NCBI RefSeq assembly: GCF_009724685.1 | Contig: NZ_WMEF01000009.1 | Span: 124,001-188,000, forward strand | DNA length: 64,000 nucleotides | Origin: Lysinibacillus cavernae | GTDB taxonomy: Bacteria > Bacillota > Bacilli > Bacillales_A > Planococcaceae | Direction: 5' to 3' | Shown here: piece by piece, positions 23,853 to 33,455 of the stretch | Layout: the number at the start of each line of letters is the position of its first letter | Numbering within the stretch: the stretch's first letter is position 1 | Notes under the pieces: model-generated | The model's database searches: none | Told to the model about the DNA's origin: nothing | What the model saw: only the letters and a program-made list of their open reading frames with translations | Translations under genes and position numbers: made by a program

Positions 23853-25496
23853 ATGAAAGCTGCTCGTACAGTCTTAGAGTATTTAAAAAATAGCGGTGTG
23901 CAATATATTTTTGGTATTCCAGCAGGTTCGGTCAATGCATTTTTCGATGAACTCAATGATATGAGTGAATTAACACCAATTGTCACAAAACATGAAGGCG
24001 CAGCATCCTACATGGCTGCGGCTTTTGCAAAATACACTGACCAACTGAGTGTATGTATAGGTTGTAGTGGACCTGGAGGAACAAACCTAGTAACAGGTGC
24101 AGCAAATGCCATGCGGGAGCATTTACCGGTTTTATTTTTAACCGGTGCTGTTCCTGTTAACACAATCGGTTTAAATGCCTCTCAAGAGTTGGATGCTGAA
24201 CCGATTTTCCAACCAGTTACCAAGTATAGCGTAACGGTTAAAGAATCCAAGGATTTACTAAAAGAAGTAGTGAAAGCCTGCGAAATCGCTATATCTGGAG
24301 TGCCTGGTCCGGTACATATTGCTATACCAATAGATGTTCAACACGAAACAGTTCAAAACGTAAAAATACCAGTTCTACCAAAAAGAGAGGCAATCGTTCC
24401 TGAATTAGATACCATTAAAAATGTAGCTGAAGAACTATTACAAAGAAAAAGTGGTTATATTTTGGTAGGACAAGGAGTAAGAAATTCTGTTGAACAATTA
24501 CTAGAATTAGCAGAACTTCTAAATTGGCCAATTATCACAACACCGCAAGCCAAAGGGTACATTCCAGAGAATCATCCTCTCCTAGTTGGCATTTTCGGTT
24601 TTGCTGGCCACGGGGCAGCATCAGAATTGATTGCTGAAGGTGATGGACAAGTATTATTAATCGTGGGTTCAAGTTTAGGGGAAACAGCAACAAATAACTA
24701 CAACTTAAATCTTACAAAAAATCGTTTTTCTATACAGATGGATTTTGATCAATCTGTGTTCAATCGAAAATATGAGATTGATATACCTGTGCTAGGTGAT
24801 ATCAATTTAAGTTTATTATTGCTTATTGAAGAATTAAGAGCTAAAGGTCTAACAAGAAATAAGACTTCGATTGAGGTTAAAGAAAATAAAGAGATTCTTG
24901 AAGACACAGAGGCGTATAACACTAAAAACGTTCTATTAACTATTCAAAAATATTTACCTTCCTCCACTAGGTATACAATTGATATTGGTGAATTTATGTC
25001 TTATGTCATTCATCATATGAAGGTGTTAGACTTTGATTCCTTTACTATTAATGTCCATTTTGGCGCAATGGGAAGTGGAATTGGGTCTGCCATAGGTTCA
25101 AAGTTAGCTGAACCTGAACGCCCTGTTGTATGCATCACAGGTGATGGTTGCTTTTTCATGCATGGAATGGAAATCTTAACAGCAAAAGAATATAATCTAC
25201 CTATATTATTTATTGTTATGAATAATGCTCGTTTAGGAATGGTGTACCATGGGCATGCGTTACAGTTTCAACGAACTCACCCATCTTTTGAGCAACATCC
25301 AATTAACATTAGTGCTTTGGCTTCAGCGATGGGTATACCGAGTTTCCAAGTAACAGAACTACAAGATATTAACCAGGATATGATTAATAACTTAATGAAT
25401 TTAAATGGACCAGCAGTTTTAGAAGTAGTTTTAACAGATCATAATACACCTCCGATGGGAGATCGAGTTAAATTTTTGTCTTCTTTTGGAAAGTAA
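23853..25496 (+). CDS. ThDP-dependent enzyme, acetolactate synthase / benzoylformate decarboxylase-like
   Basis: A 547-residue enzyme with the three-domain ThDP fold: N-terminal Pyr domain with the catalytic Glu48 in TKHEGAASYMAAAFAK, a central FAD/nucleotide-like domain, and a C-terminal PP domain with GDG...NN (TGDGCFFMHGMEIL to FIVMNNARLGMV). It resembles acetolactate synthase-like and aryl decarboxylase-like proteins of bacilli. The substrate cannot be told by reading; no regulatory subunit or acetolactate decarboxylase lies beside it, so a plain branched-chain or acetoin role is not supported. AAAGGAG precedes the start. Probably co-transcribed with the c-di-GMP protein and ended by a strong terminator. 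Confidence 0.85.
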   Translation: MKAARTVLEYLKNSGVQYIFGIPAGSVNAFFDELNDMSELTPIVTKHEGAASYMAAAFAKYTDQLSVCIGCSGPGGTNLVTGAANAMREHLPVLFLTGAVPVNTIGLNASQELDAEPIFQPVTKYSVTVKESKDLLKEVVKACEIAISGVPGPVHIAIPIDVQHETVQNVKIPVLPKREAIVPELDTIKNVAEELLQRKSGYILVGQGVRNSVEQLLELAELLNWPIITTPQAKGYIPENHPLLVGIFGFAGHGAASELIAEGDGQVLLIVGSSLGETATNNYNLNLTKNRFSIQMDFDQSVFNRKYEIDIPVLGDINLSLLLLIEELRAKGLTRNKTSIEVKENKEILEDTEAYNTKNVLLTIQKYLPSSTRYTIDIGEFMSYVIHHMKVLDFDSFTINVHFGAMGSGIGSAIGSKLAEPERPVVCITGDGCFFMHGMEILTAKEYNLPILFIVMNNARLGMVYHGHALQFQRTHPSFEQHPINISALASAMGIPSFQVTELQDINQDMINNLMNLNGPAVLEVVLTDHNTPPMGDRVKFLSSFGK

Positions 25497-25526
25497 GAAC
25501 TTTTGAAGTTCTCATAACTAAAAATG

Positions 25527-25573
25527 AAAAGTCATATAGATGGGGGATGCTACACCCTCTATATGACTTTTTT
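25527..25573 (+). terminator. terminator of the ThDP enzyme gene
   Basis: AAAAGTCATATAGA pairs with TCTATATGACTTTT around a 17-base loop, and six T residues end the second arm. Confidence 0.88.
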
Positions 25574-25641
25574 GATTTCACTATGAAACTGTCTATGTAT
25601 AATACAATTCTAACTAAAAGCTTACATACCAACCTGTTTGT

Positions 25642-26238
25642 TTACAACTTTGAGAAAGAATGTCGAATGACCCCAAGTATAGCTCCTATTGTTTGTCCTT
25701 TGAAAGCATCTGGAACAGCTTCACCTGAGGGGTTTGAGAAATAGTAGCTATCCATCTTCTCATTGTAGTAATATCCTATATTCGTTAGTGCGTGTTGTAA
25801 GTCAGTTGGCAATCCGACTAATCCGGTTTGTTCCATGAAATAATTTGTAGGAAAGACCTTCACATCAACATCTCTTGCCCCTGTATAGACTACAAATAAA
25901 TCTTTTTCATGTTGCACAATCCACTGATCTTTTGAATATAAAGAAATTCTCGATCCCTCTAATGAGGATATCGCCTCTAAATTTACACCAAAAATATCAT
26001 TTATTAATTTGCGAATGTCTGCACCTGTTATTTCTCTATTACCGTATTGTTGTAGTTGAAAATCTATTGCCTCTCTTCCTGTGAATGGTAACGTTCCTTC
26101 CATCTCTTTAGATAAAGTAGGCGTTTCATCTAAATTCACCTTAAAAATTAAATCAACAACATAACAAATTTCAGAACTACTAATTTTTTTTGCATAAGAA
26201 TCTAAATGCTGATCCATCATTTCTGCCTTTTTCATCAT
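25642..26238 (-). CDS. hypothetical protein
   Basis: A 198-residue soluble protein of unknown family. Two internally similar segments can be seen: ICYVVDLIFKVNLDETPTLS (about 24-43) and IRKLINDIFGVNLEAISSLE (about 75-94), suggesting a duplicated helical unit. The C-terminal half is beta-rich (LFVVYTGARDVDVKVFPTNY). No signal peptide, metal motif or membrane segment. Start supported by GAGGAGGG. Neighbours on the same strand give no clear functional hint. Confidence 0.6.
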   Translation of the reverse strand: MMKKAEMMDQHLDSYAKKISSSEICYVVDLIFKVNLDETPTLSKEMEGTLPFTGREAIDFQLQQYGNREITGADIRKLINDIFGVNLEAISSLEGSRISLYSKDQWIVQHEKDLFVVYTGARDVDVKVFPTNYFMEQTGLVGLPTDLQHALTNIGYYYNEKMDSYYFSNPSGEAVPDAFKGQTIGAILGVIRHSFSKL

Positions 26239-26341
26239 TCAACCCTCCTCTAACAACTATAACACTACTAAGAAAGCAAGAGGTAGATTCTCTTGCCTCT
26301 TATATATTCATCAGCTTACAAGTTGTACCAAAGACAATTCC

Positions 26342-28216
26342 TCAATAAATCATAATTCCCTTGTCTAGAACCGACTTATTGTGCACCTGATTTCCTAAAA
26401 TATATAGCTTTTTCAAATTGGGGAGACTCACTAAAGGCTCTACATTTGAAATAGCGTTGTTTTCCAAATGAAGCACCTCTATTTGTTGCCAATTTCCCAA
26501 GAAACTTAACGATTGGAGTGAACTGTCTTGCATAGTGAATGAACGCAAGGCTGAAAAACCAGCAAAGTAAGGCATGATCTTATCAACTTCATGCACCCAG
26601 TCACCATTATCTATTCGAAAGGATACATCATTCAACGTTAAATTTACCAGCCCGTCGTTCGCAAATGGTTGTTGACTATTTATTTGAAGCCTACATTCAT
26701 TGCAATTTAACGTTCTAACATGCAGCAAATTAAATAATTCATTTGTTTCGTCATAAAATGCTGTTTCATTTAAATTTATTGTTTGCAAACTAGGCAGATT
26801 ATTTAAAGATCGAATACCTGTAAAATCTCCATATTCCATTGCTGTAAGTTGTTCTAGCTGTGGGAATTTCAGTAAATCTTCTCCATTTAAATACGACTCC
26901 GACGTGCTTAAATACACAGTCAAAGATTTTAAAGCGGGTGCCTCTAACTTTGGTATGAAAAAACCTGTTAACTCCGCTTTTATTAGATTAGGTGCTACTA
27001 TCGATGATTCACCGACATTATAATCAGTTATTGACAACTCAGTAAGTGAGCTTAAGCTGTTTACACTATCAATTGATTCTAATTTATATAGAGAAGATAA
27101 ACGAAGCTTTGTCAAAGATGACTTATTTCTAAGCCGTTCTAAATTCGTAATATCCATATTTTCAAGGTCAAGAATTTGAAGGCTAGGCATGTTTTGAATA
27201 AAATCAAGTGTTTTTAAATTTCTTACCGATGAAAGCTTCAATTCTTGTAATTGACTAAGTGAATAGAACGCACTAAAATCTGTTGCTTCACTATAATCTA
27301 ATGCTAATGATTCTAAACCCGTTAATGAAGACAACCATTTCACATCGTTGATAGTACTTAAAGACAATGATTTTAATGGCAGCTGATTCAGCAGATGAAA
27401 ATCTGTAACTGTTTCCGTCACATAGGAAATTTCAAGAGATTGAAGATTGGGAAACTCTAATAATGATGCAAGTTCATTATTACTTCTAATTTGGGTAGAG
27501 AGCTCTACAACTTTAGTTTTATCGCTAAAATATTTGGCAATTTCACTAAACGGTTCATTAAAGCCACCTGTATAGCTTTTTAAGCCTTTCAGATGTCGGA
27601 AGCTTACATTCTCACTTTGGGAAATTTCATAGTCATTCATTAGCTTCAATACAGTCAGTCCAGTAAAAGCTTCAAAGTCTTTTTGTTGGATTTTTTGTGT
27701 ATTTAATAACTTATCCATAATGATATAAGTAGAAATTTTAGCTTGCTTATTTGTAAATGGATCGTCCAAACTGTAATCAAAATGCCACTGCTCTTCAGAA
27801 TAGTAGGCTGCCAAATACCGAACACTTGCGATTTCTTCTTTAGTCGGCATCACTTCACCTTTATCAAAAATATCTTTTAAAAAGAACAAAAGGACTTCGC
27901 TTTCAGGCATTGTTCGAACAGATATTTCTTCCTGGTTGCTGTGTTCTATTAGATTGCTACTCAAAAGAAAATATCCAAGGCAGACACAGATGATTATAAA
28001 TGGGACAATCAGTAGCGCCTTAACATTTGCTTTTGAGCGTGTAGCTGGATTAGGAGAAGTTGTTCCATAATAATTATTAATCGTTTGGTCAACATAATAG
28101 ACCTTATTCTCTTTCAACATTATTTCTGTTTCACAAAAAGGACATTTGAATGATTGTCCTTCTTTACGTTCAATTTTCCCATTACAATTCGGACAATTTA
28201 ATTTAATAAATACCAC
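26342..28216 (-). CDS. zinc-ribbon, membrane-anchored leucine-rich-repeat protein
   Basis: A protein of about 624 residues. The N-terminal zinc ribbon has CPNC (from Cys8) and CPFC (from Cys25), followed by a transmembrane helix (about 70-90, ALLIVPFIIICVCLGYFLL). A helical region (100-200) leads into about 15 irregular leucine-rich repeats (about 200-620, for example LQSLEISYV, LESLALDYS, LQILDLENM, IEVLHLENNAISNVEPL). The ribbon faces the cytosol and the repeats should face outward, where they may bind a ligand or protein. I chose GTG 28216 because GGAAGGGGA lies 7 bases before it; the frame extends to an ATG at 28246 without such support. A palindrome overlaps the upstream region. Function unknown. 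Confidence 0.7.
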   Translation of the reverse strand: MVFIKLNCPNCNGKIERKEGQSFKCPFCETEIMLKENKVYYVDQTINNYYGTTSPNPATRSKANVKALLIVPFIIICVCLGYFLLSSNLIEHSNQEEISVRTMPESEVLLFFLKDIFDKGEVMPTKEEIASVRYLAAYYSEEQWHFDYSLDDPFTNKQAKISTYIIMDKLLNTQKIQQKDFEAFTGLTVLKLMNDYEISQSENVSFRHLKGLKSYTGGFNEPFSEIAKYFSDKTKVVELSTQIRSNNELASLLEFPNLQSLEISYVTETVTDFHLLNQLPLKSLSLSTINDVKWLSSLTGLESLALDYSEATDFSAFYSLSQLQELKLSSVRNLKTLDFIQNMPSLQILDLENMDITNLERLRNKSSLTKLRLSSLYKLESIDSVNSLSSLTELSITDYNVGESSIVAPNLIKAELTGFFIPKLEAPALKSLTVYLSTSESYLNGEDLLKFPQLEQLTAMEYGDFTGIRSLNNLPSLQTINLNETAFYDETNELFNLLHVRTLNCNECRLQINSQQPFANDGLVNLTLNDVSFRIDNGDWVHEVDKIMPYFAGFSALRSFTMQDSSLQSLSFLGNWQQIEVLHLENNAISNVEPLVSLPNLKKLYILGNQVHNKSVLDKGIMIY

Positions 28217-28245
28217 TGGCAGTCCCCTTCCCAGCCCTATTTTCA

Positions 28246-28270
28246 ATTAAGCTTAAAAATTAAGCTTAAT
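28246..28270. promoter_or_regulatory. 11-bp perfect inverted repeat, possible operator
   Basis: ATTAAGCTTAA (28246-28256) and TTAAGCTTAAT (28260-28270) around AAA. Each arm is itself palindromic (TTAAGCTTAA). It lies 30 bases before the LRR gene start, between it and the divergent dus gene, so it could control either. The remaining bases to 28392 hold the dus promoter region. Confidence 0.45.
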
Positions 28271-28392
28271 TTTACTATATGATACGTTTCTTATGATATT
28301 TCGTTAGTCAAGTTAAGCCAATTAACTATGTAGAAGGAAAGTAATATGATATCTTTTTGCAAGATAGCATTTTGGAAAGAGGGTATTCATCA

Positions 28393-29370
28393 ATGAATCA
28401 AAATAATTTCTGGCTTGATTTACCGCGGCCATTTTTCATTTTAGCACCCATGGAGGATGTGACGGATGTTGTATTCCGCCATGTCATTAGTGAGGCAGGC
28501 AGACCCGATGTATTTTTTACGGAATTCACTAATACGGCAAGCTATTGTCATACTGATGGCTTGGATAGTGTACGTAACCGCTTAGCTTTCACTGAAGATG
28601 AGCAGCCGATCGTTGCACATATTTGGGGAGACACTCCTGAACATTTCCGTCAAATGAGTATTGGTATGAAAGAAATGGGCTTTAAAGGAATCGATATTAA
28701 TATGGGTTGCCCAGTCGACAATGTGGCAGAAAGAGGTAAAGGAGCCGGCTTAATTCTCCGTCCTGAATTAGCTTCAGAAATTATCCAAGCAGCTAAAGCA
28801 GGTGGTTTACCTGTTAGTGTAAAAACAAGACTTGGCTTTACAGATGTAGCGGAGTGGCGTGAGTGGCTCACTCATATTTTTAAACAGAATATCGCCAACC
28901 TATCTATTCATCTTCGTACACGAGACGAAATGAGCAAGGTTGCCGCGCATTGGGAATTAATCGCAGACATTAAAAAACTACGCGATGAAATTGCACCAGA
29001 AACATTACTGACGATCAACGGAGATATTCCTGATCGTCTAACAGGTTTAAAGCTTGCGGAGCAATATGGTATCGACGGTATAATGATTGGGCGAGGTGTG
29101 TTTACAAACCCGTTTGCCTTTGAAAAGGAACCGAGAGAGCATAGCGCCAAAGAATACCTTAACTTACTATACTTGCACCTCAACCTCCATGATCACTATT
29201 CCAAGGAATTTGAAGTGCGTTCATTTAAAGCATTGCAGCGTTTCTTTAAAATATATGTGCGCGGCTTCAAAGGGGCTAGTCAATTAAGAGTTCACTTAAA
29301 AAACGCAAAATCAACCGAAGAAGTCCGTGAATTACTAGCAGCGTATAGTGCCAACGAATTAACGGAATAA
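28393..29370 (+). CDS. tRNA-dihydrouridine synthase
   Basis: A flavoenzyme that reduces uridine to dihydrouridine in tRNA. 325 residues from ATG 28393 (AAAGAGGG about 9 bases upstream; a TTG at 28357 is less likely). TIM-barrel domain with [15 protein letters not shown] (FMN site), [13 protein letters not shown] carrying the catalytic Cys, [15 protein letters not shown] and [16 protein letters not shown], then a small helical tRNA-binding domain. It looks like the shorter DusC-like branch. No partner gene is adjacent. Confidence 0.92.
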   Translation: MNQNNFWLDLPRPFFILAPMEDVTDVVFRHVISEAGRPDVFFTEFTNTASYCHTDGLDSVRNRLAFTEDEQPIVAHIWGDTPEHFRQMSIGMKEMGFKGIDINMGCPVDNVAERGKGAGLILRPELASEIIQAAKAGGLPVSVKTRLGFTDVAEWREWLTHIFKQNIANLSIHLRTRDEMSKVAAHWELIADIKKLRDEIAPETLLTINGDIPDRLTGLKLAEQYGIDGIMIGRGVFTNPFAFEKEPREHSAKEYLNLLYLHLNLHDHYSKEFEVRSFKALQRFFKIYVRGFKGASQLRVHLKNAKSTEEVRELLAAYSANELTE

Positions 29371-29390
29371 ATCTTACTATAAGTTGCAAC

Positions 29391-29430
29391 AAACAAGGAG
29401 ACTGGATATAGCGGTTCTCCTTGTTGTTTG
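29391..29430 (+). terminator. terminator of the dus gene
   Basis: AACAAGGAGA (29392-29401) pairs with TCTCCTTGTT (29416-29425), followed by GTTTG. Located about 20 bases after the stop. Confidence 0.7.
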
Positions 29431-29488
29431 CTTTTACTTGTAATACCCCTCAAAAACTTTTCGACTACAGAATTTCTTTTGATGCTTC

Positions 29489-30280
29489 TTATTTGGCTAT
29501 CTCTTTATTGTCAGTATGAATGCTTTTCATGCCCTCAAAAAATGGATATTCCCTACTTAAAGCTTGTTCTAACTCTCCATTATCATGAGGAAGCTGTGTT
29601 AAGTAATACTTTGAACAATTTATCCTTCTTTGAATTTCCTGTTGATTCTGTGTTGTTGAACCGTGTCCTGGTATGTGAGTCGTTATTTGATGCTTAAGCA
29701 TAATATTTTCAGCTTTATTGATCGTATTTACATAGTCTTGATAACTGCTAAAGATGAACGGAAACTCAACATCTGACAAGTAATCTCCAGAAAGAAATAA
29801 ACCATAAGGCTCGATCACTGTAAATAATCCATCATTCGTATGACCCGGTGCTTGATAAAATGTCATAGTTATCGAATCTAATTCTACTGTATGCCCATCC
29901 TCTGAAACAACAATATCTACCGTTGGATATACTGGTGAATAGCCTCTATGTAAATAATATCCTTGATCAAATTGTTTAATTTTTTGAATACATTTTTCTT
30001 TGTTTGGATTTTCATCAAATTGTTTAGATGCAATTACCTTAGCCTCTGGAAATGCTCCTGACCCAATAATATGATCAAAATCGCTATGTGTATAAATAAT
30101 ATATAGTTGCTTATCACCTTTAATGTTGTTTATGTAACCTTTAATTTCTTCAATTTCTGCAGGTAACCAATTAGGATCTGTCATTATTATTGCTTCATTT
30201 GTTTGAATGATTGCCGTGGTCGTCATATATAGTGCACTTTGAAAAACTATAATATTATTTTTTTTGAATTGAATCATCAT
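29489..30280 (-). CDS. metallo-beta-lactamase-fold hydrolase
   Basis: A 263-residue MBL-fold protein. The metal motif reads THSDFDHIIG, where an Asp replaces the second His of the usual HxHxDH, a variant seen in some MBL branches; further ligands are APGHTNDG and GDYLSD, and a final HIPGHGS. It is probably a metal-dependent hydrolase of unknown substrate. I chose ATG 30280, with AAGGAAGG 4-5 bases before it, rather than the longer frame to 30307. Confidence 0.82.
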   Translation of the reverse strand: MMIQFKKNNIIVFQSALYMTTTAIIQTNEAIIMTDPNWLPAEIEEIKGYINNIKGDKQLYIIYTHSDFDHIIGSGAFPEAKVIASKQFDENPNKEKCIQKIKQFDQGYYLHRGYSPVYPTVDIVVSEDGHTVELDSITMTFYQAPGHTNDGLFTVIEPYGLFLSGDYLSDVEFPFIFSSYQDYVNTINKAENIMLKHQITTHIPGHGSTTQNQQEIQRRINCSKYYLTQLPHDNGELEQALSREYPFFEGMKSIHTDNKEIAK

Positions 30281-30544
30281 GAACCTTCCTTTTCCCCATA
30301 TTTTCAATACCTATCGAATAGATAACTTTTTAAAATAAATGCGCAAGCTTGTTGAACTAGATCTCTTCATTAAAAAGTTCGAGAGATATCGTAAAATTCC
30401 TTCTTTAGGAAAAAATGGATTTCATTTAGTTAACTTCTATTTGATTATGAGGGAGTTTTTCTCACAAAAATATTTTATGATATGATGTTTAGGTTGTGTT
30501 TCTACTATGTGACACAGTTACACTCATCCAAGAAAGAGGTATTT

Positions 30545-31735
30545 ATGCACCACACAAAATTATCCAAGCAACATTGGTTACTCATCTTAACACTTACTTT
30601 ATTAACTTTTGTTTTAGGGACAAGTGAATTTGTTATTGTCGGAATCTTAACTGATATTTCTTCAAGCCTTCATATGACGAATGCAAAAGCAGGCACACTC
30701 GTTTCTGCATTTGCAATTACATTTGCCATCGCCACACCACTAGTAATGTCCGCAACAAGTCATTTTCCAAAACGTAAATGGATGTTGTTTTTGATAGGAT
30801 CTTTCATCGCCCTGAATGCTTTGTGCATCATTTCAACAAGCTACATCATGCTCCTTGTACTGCGGATTATGACAGCGATTGTAACAGGAGTATTAATCTC
30901 TCTAGCTATGATTGTTGCAAGTGAAACCATGCCAATTAACAAACGTGGACTTGCTATATCATTTGTTTTCGGTGGTTTCACACTTGCAAATGTCGTTGGG
31001 GTGCCAATTGGTGTTGTCATCGCCGAATGGTATGGCTGGAATGCCACTTTCATGTTAACCACTATCTTAGGTGGGGTGGCATTTTTGGCATCCTTTTTTG
31101 TCTTACCTACTAAACTCAGCCAAGTGCGTAGTTCGATACGGGATCAGATTTCTTTAATAATCCAGCCACGAATTTTGATGGCTTTCTTCATCCCTGCTCT
31201 TGGATTTGGCGCAACCTATGCGGTCTTTACGTACCTTGTTCCTATTTTGAAGGGAATGGGTGCGCCAAATAATTCTATTAGTTTCATCTTATTTGGCTAC
31301 GGATTTATTTCGATTTTCAGTAACATCCTCGCCAGTAAAATTGCCAGTCACAATGCAATCGGTCGCCTTCGATTTGTTTTTCTTGTGCAAGCAATAGTAC
31401 TGACAAGTTTATTTTGGACTACAAATCATTTTATTTTGGGATTGGCAAATATTGCATTAATGTCGTTAATGGCCATTCTCTTAACAACATCTACTCAGCT
31501 TTATTTAATAGATTTGGCCGAAATTTATCAACCAAATGCTAAAGGACTCGCTGCTTCACTTATGCCAGTAGCAAGTAACGTAGGCATCGCATTTGGTTCT
31601 GCATTAGGTGGTATTGTATATCATCAAGGGAATTTACTGAATGTAACATGGGTCGGCGGGATAGTTGCAGTCTGTGCCAGTCTGCTAACTTTTTTTAGTC
31701 ATCTTTTAGACCAAAAACAAAAGCACTCAGCATAA
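30545..31735 (+). CDS. MFS transporter, arabinose-efflux-permease-like
   Basis: A 396-residue, 12-helix major facilitator transporter of the drug/sugar efflux group (first helix LGTSEFVIVGILTDISSSL, as in YdhP/AraJ-like proteins). The loop between helices 2 and 3 carries the degenerate motif ATSHFPKRKWML. ATG 30545 is preceded by AAAGAGG; the frame continues to 30482 but without a ribosome binding site. Probably a proton-driven exporter; substrate unknown. It lies just outside the first rlmH-like repeat. Confidence 0.88.
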   Translation: MHHTKLSKQHWLLILTLTLLTFVLGTSEFVIVGILTDISSSLHMTNAKAGTLVSAFAITFAIATPLVMSATSHFPKRKWMLFLIGSFIALNALCIISTSYIMLLVLRIMTAIVTGVLISLAMIVASETMPINKRGLAISFVFGGFTLANVVGVPIGVVIAEWYGWNATFMLTTILGGVAFLASFFVLPTKLSQVRSSIRDQISLIIQPRILMAFFIPALGFGATYAVFTYLVPILKGMGAPNNSISFILFGYGFISIFSNILASKIASHNAIGRLRFVFLVQAIVLTSLFWTTNHFILGLANIALMSLMAILLTTSTQLYLIDLAEIYQPNAKGLAASLMPVASNVGIAFGSALGGIVYHQGNLLNVTWVGGIVAVCASLLTFFSHLLDQKQKHSA

Positions 31736-31825
31736 AAATGACCGAAGCGTTCTATCTCGAAAACGGAACCTAAAAAAACCGTACTCGATAAAATAAATAT
31801 GTGATTCATTTTGGTATATAAAATA

Positions 31826-31864
31826 AACCACCTTAAACGTGTAATTTCACCGTTTTAGGTGGTT
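31826..31864 (+). terminator. hairpin terminator between the MFS gene and repeat A
   Basis: AACCACCTTAAAC-type arm at 31826-31838 pairs with GTTTTAGGTGGTT (31852-31864), then CTTTTC. About 90 bases past the MFS stop. Confidence 0.65.
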
Positions 31865-31873
31865 CTTTTCGTT

Positions 31874-31913
31874 AACCGCACTTATTATTGATACGGTTCA
31901 TGGATTTGCATTT
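31874..31913 (-). repeat. rlmH-end-like att repeat A
   Basis: In plus-strand order: right arm AACCGCACTT (31874-31883), core TTATTGATACGGTTC (31885-31899), then ATGGATTTGCATTT (31900-31913). The first 26 bases match the rlmH 3' end copy at 40086-40111 with 3 differences. No gene uses this copy as coding sequence. Interpreted as an integration-site copy left by an SCC-like cassette. Confidence 0.65.
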
Positions 31914-31937
31914 AAATAAGGCCCTTACTAATTTATC

Positions 31938-33191
31938 CTATACAATAGTTTTCAAAATCGTTAAGATAATTCCTATGGCAAACCCACATATAGCTCCATT
32001 CACTCGTATCCATTGTAGATCCTTACCAATGTTATTTTCCATCATATTGATAAGCGTTTCGTTATCCAATTTTTCCAAATTTTCTTTAACAAGTACTCCT
32101 ATTTTTGAATGGTTCTTATCAATGTAGTATAAAATTTGCTTTTGAATCCAATTTTCGATACTTTCCATTTTTTTAGGCGTTTCTAGTATGCTATTTATAA
32201 AGTTTTGAATAAATGAAATCACATACCTATCAATAAATTCTTCATCTTCGGCTAGAAGTATCAATTTTTTCTGAAGTTGTTTTAAAATCTCAGTAATTTG
32301 ATCTACCGGACTCCAATTATTTACTAGTGTATTCTTCCAATTGTTTATCTCAACCATTAATTCTTCCTTATCTTGCATGCCTTCTAACTCTTCACGAATA
32401 CGAGAAAGGATCAAATGCCTATATGGGTTATCATCTTTTTGTAAAAGAATAATTTTTTTAAGCATAAATGGTTGAAGCATATTCCCCAGCTTTTCTTCAT
32501 TTATTAAATTGCGAAAAGAACTAATTGCCACCTTTAAAAAGCCATCTGCCTCTGTATTATCAAGTAATTGTTTGGCCATTATTCCTATGTTTCGCTTTAT
32601 CTCTTCTTTTGCCATCCACTTTTCCAATTCAATCAAGATATAGTCCAAAGCTTTTTCATCTAATTTTTTGTTTAGTGCTTGGTTAATTATAGATTGAAGA
32701 AATTTTTCTACTTTTAAAGTATGAAGATATTCCTTTAACTCCATTTCAATAAACGGCGCTAGTTTTTCTAAATTTACAAAGCTGATTATCTCATTAAGAA
32801 TGGGACTGATTCTTCTTTTCAAAGTTACTGAAGACAATTCTTTCTCAGCAATTTGTATGAGTTTATCTGCAAAACTAATTTGTTCGATTTTCTCTTTAAT
32901 ACTTTCTTTAGTCAGCCAATCTTTTTCAAGCATGGATATAAGAGCTGTAATCATTCTATCTCGGTTTTTTGGAAGCAATGCAGTATGTGGAATTGGGATA
33001 CCCAATGGATGACGAAAAAGAGCTGTAACAGCAAACCAATCTGCCAGTCCACCAACAAGTCCTGCCTCAAATCCACCTTGTAATAATCGCCCCACAAAAG
33101 TTTCTTGAAAAGGAATCGTTATAAGAAAACCTGCACCCATAACTCCTAAAGAAATTTTCGCCAAATAATTTGATTTTTTTCCTTTATTCAT
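31938..33191 (-). CDS. DUF445 family membrane-associated protein
   Basis: A protein of about 417 residues. The N-terminal hydrophobic segments and signature GGLADWFAVTALFRHPLGIP with HTALLPKNRDRM match DUF445 (YheB/YjiN group). A long helical middle follows, and a C-terminal hydrophobic helix (AICGFAIGIILTILKTIV). Function of the family is not established. I chose ATG 33191; AAGAGG lies 12 bases upstream, and a TTG at 33194 or 33203 is possible. It is the only gene between repeats A and B, and many bacilli carry a DUF445 gene elsewhere. Confidence 0.8.
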   Translation of the reverse strand: MNKGKKSNYLAKISLGVMGAGFLITIPFQETFVGRLLQGGFEAGLVGGLADWFAVTALFRHPLGIPIPHTALLPKNRDRMITALISMLEKDWLTKESIKEKIEQISFADKLIQIAEKELSSVTLKRRISPILNEIISFVNLEKLAPFIEMELKEYLHTLKVEKFLQSIINQALNKKLDEKALDYILIELEKWMAKEEIKRNIGIMAKQLLDNTEADGFLKVAISSFRNLINEEKLGNMLQPFMLKKIILLQKDDNPYRHLILSRIREELEGMQDKEELMVEINNWKNTLVNNWSPVDQITEILKQLQKKLILLAEDEEFIDRYVISFIQNFINSILETPKKMESIENWIQKQILYYIDKNHSKIGVLVKENLEKLDNETLINMMENNIGKDLQWIRVNGAICGFAIGIILTILKTIV

Positions 33192-33290
33192 CAATGTAAC
33201 CAACCTCTTAAATTATTCTTTATATAGATTAGATTTAATCATATTTTAAATTTAGAGTTTACTTTTGTCGATTTTTTCCCCTTGTAATAA

Positions 33291-33344
33291 AACCCTTATT
33301 TGCTTATGATACGGTTCTCCATCACGTGGCCAAGCGTGGTTTTT
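33291..33344 (-). repeat. rlmH-end-like att repeat B
   Basis: Arm AACCCTTATT (33291-33300), core CTTATGATACGGTTC (33303-33317, identical in all 15 bases to the rlmH end), then the opposite arm CACGTGGCCAAGCGTGGTTT (33323-33342). Noncoding here. Read on the minus strand, the core is GAACCGTATCATAAG. Confidence 0.7.
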
Positions 33345-33455
33345 ATTTTATGAACATTTATTCAATAATTCCTAATAACATCGATGATGCTAAAATTTAC
33401 TTGAATGGCACGGCACATAGGGGAATTTTTACTATTATCTTGAAATTTACTTTTA

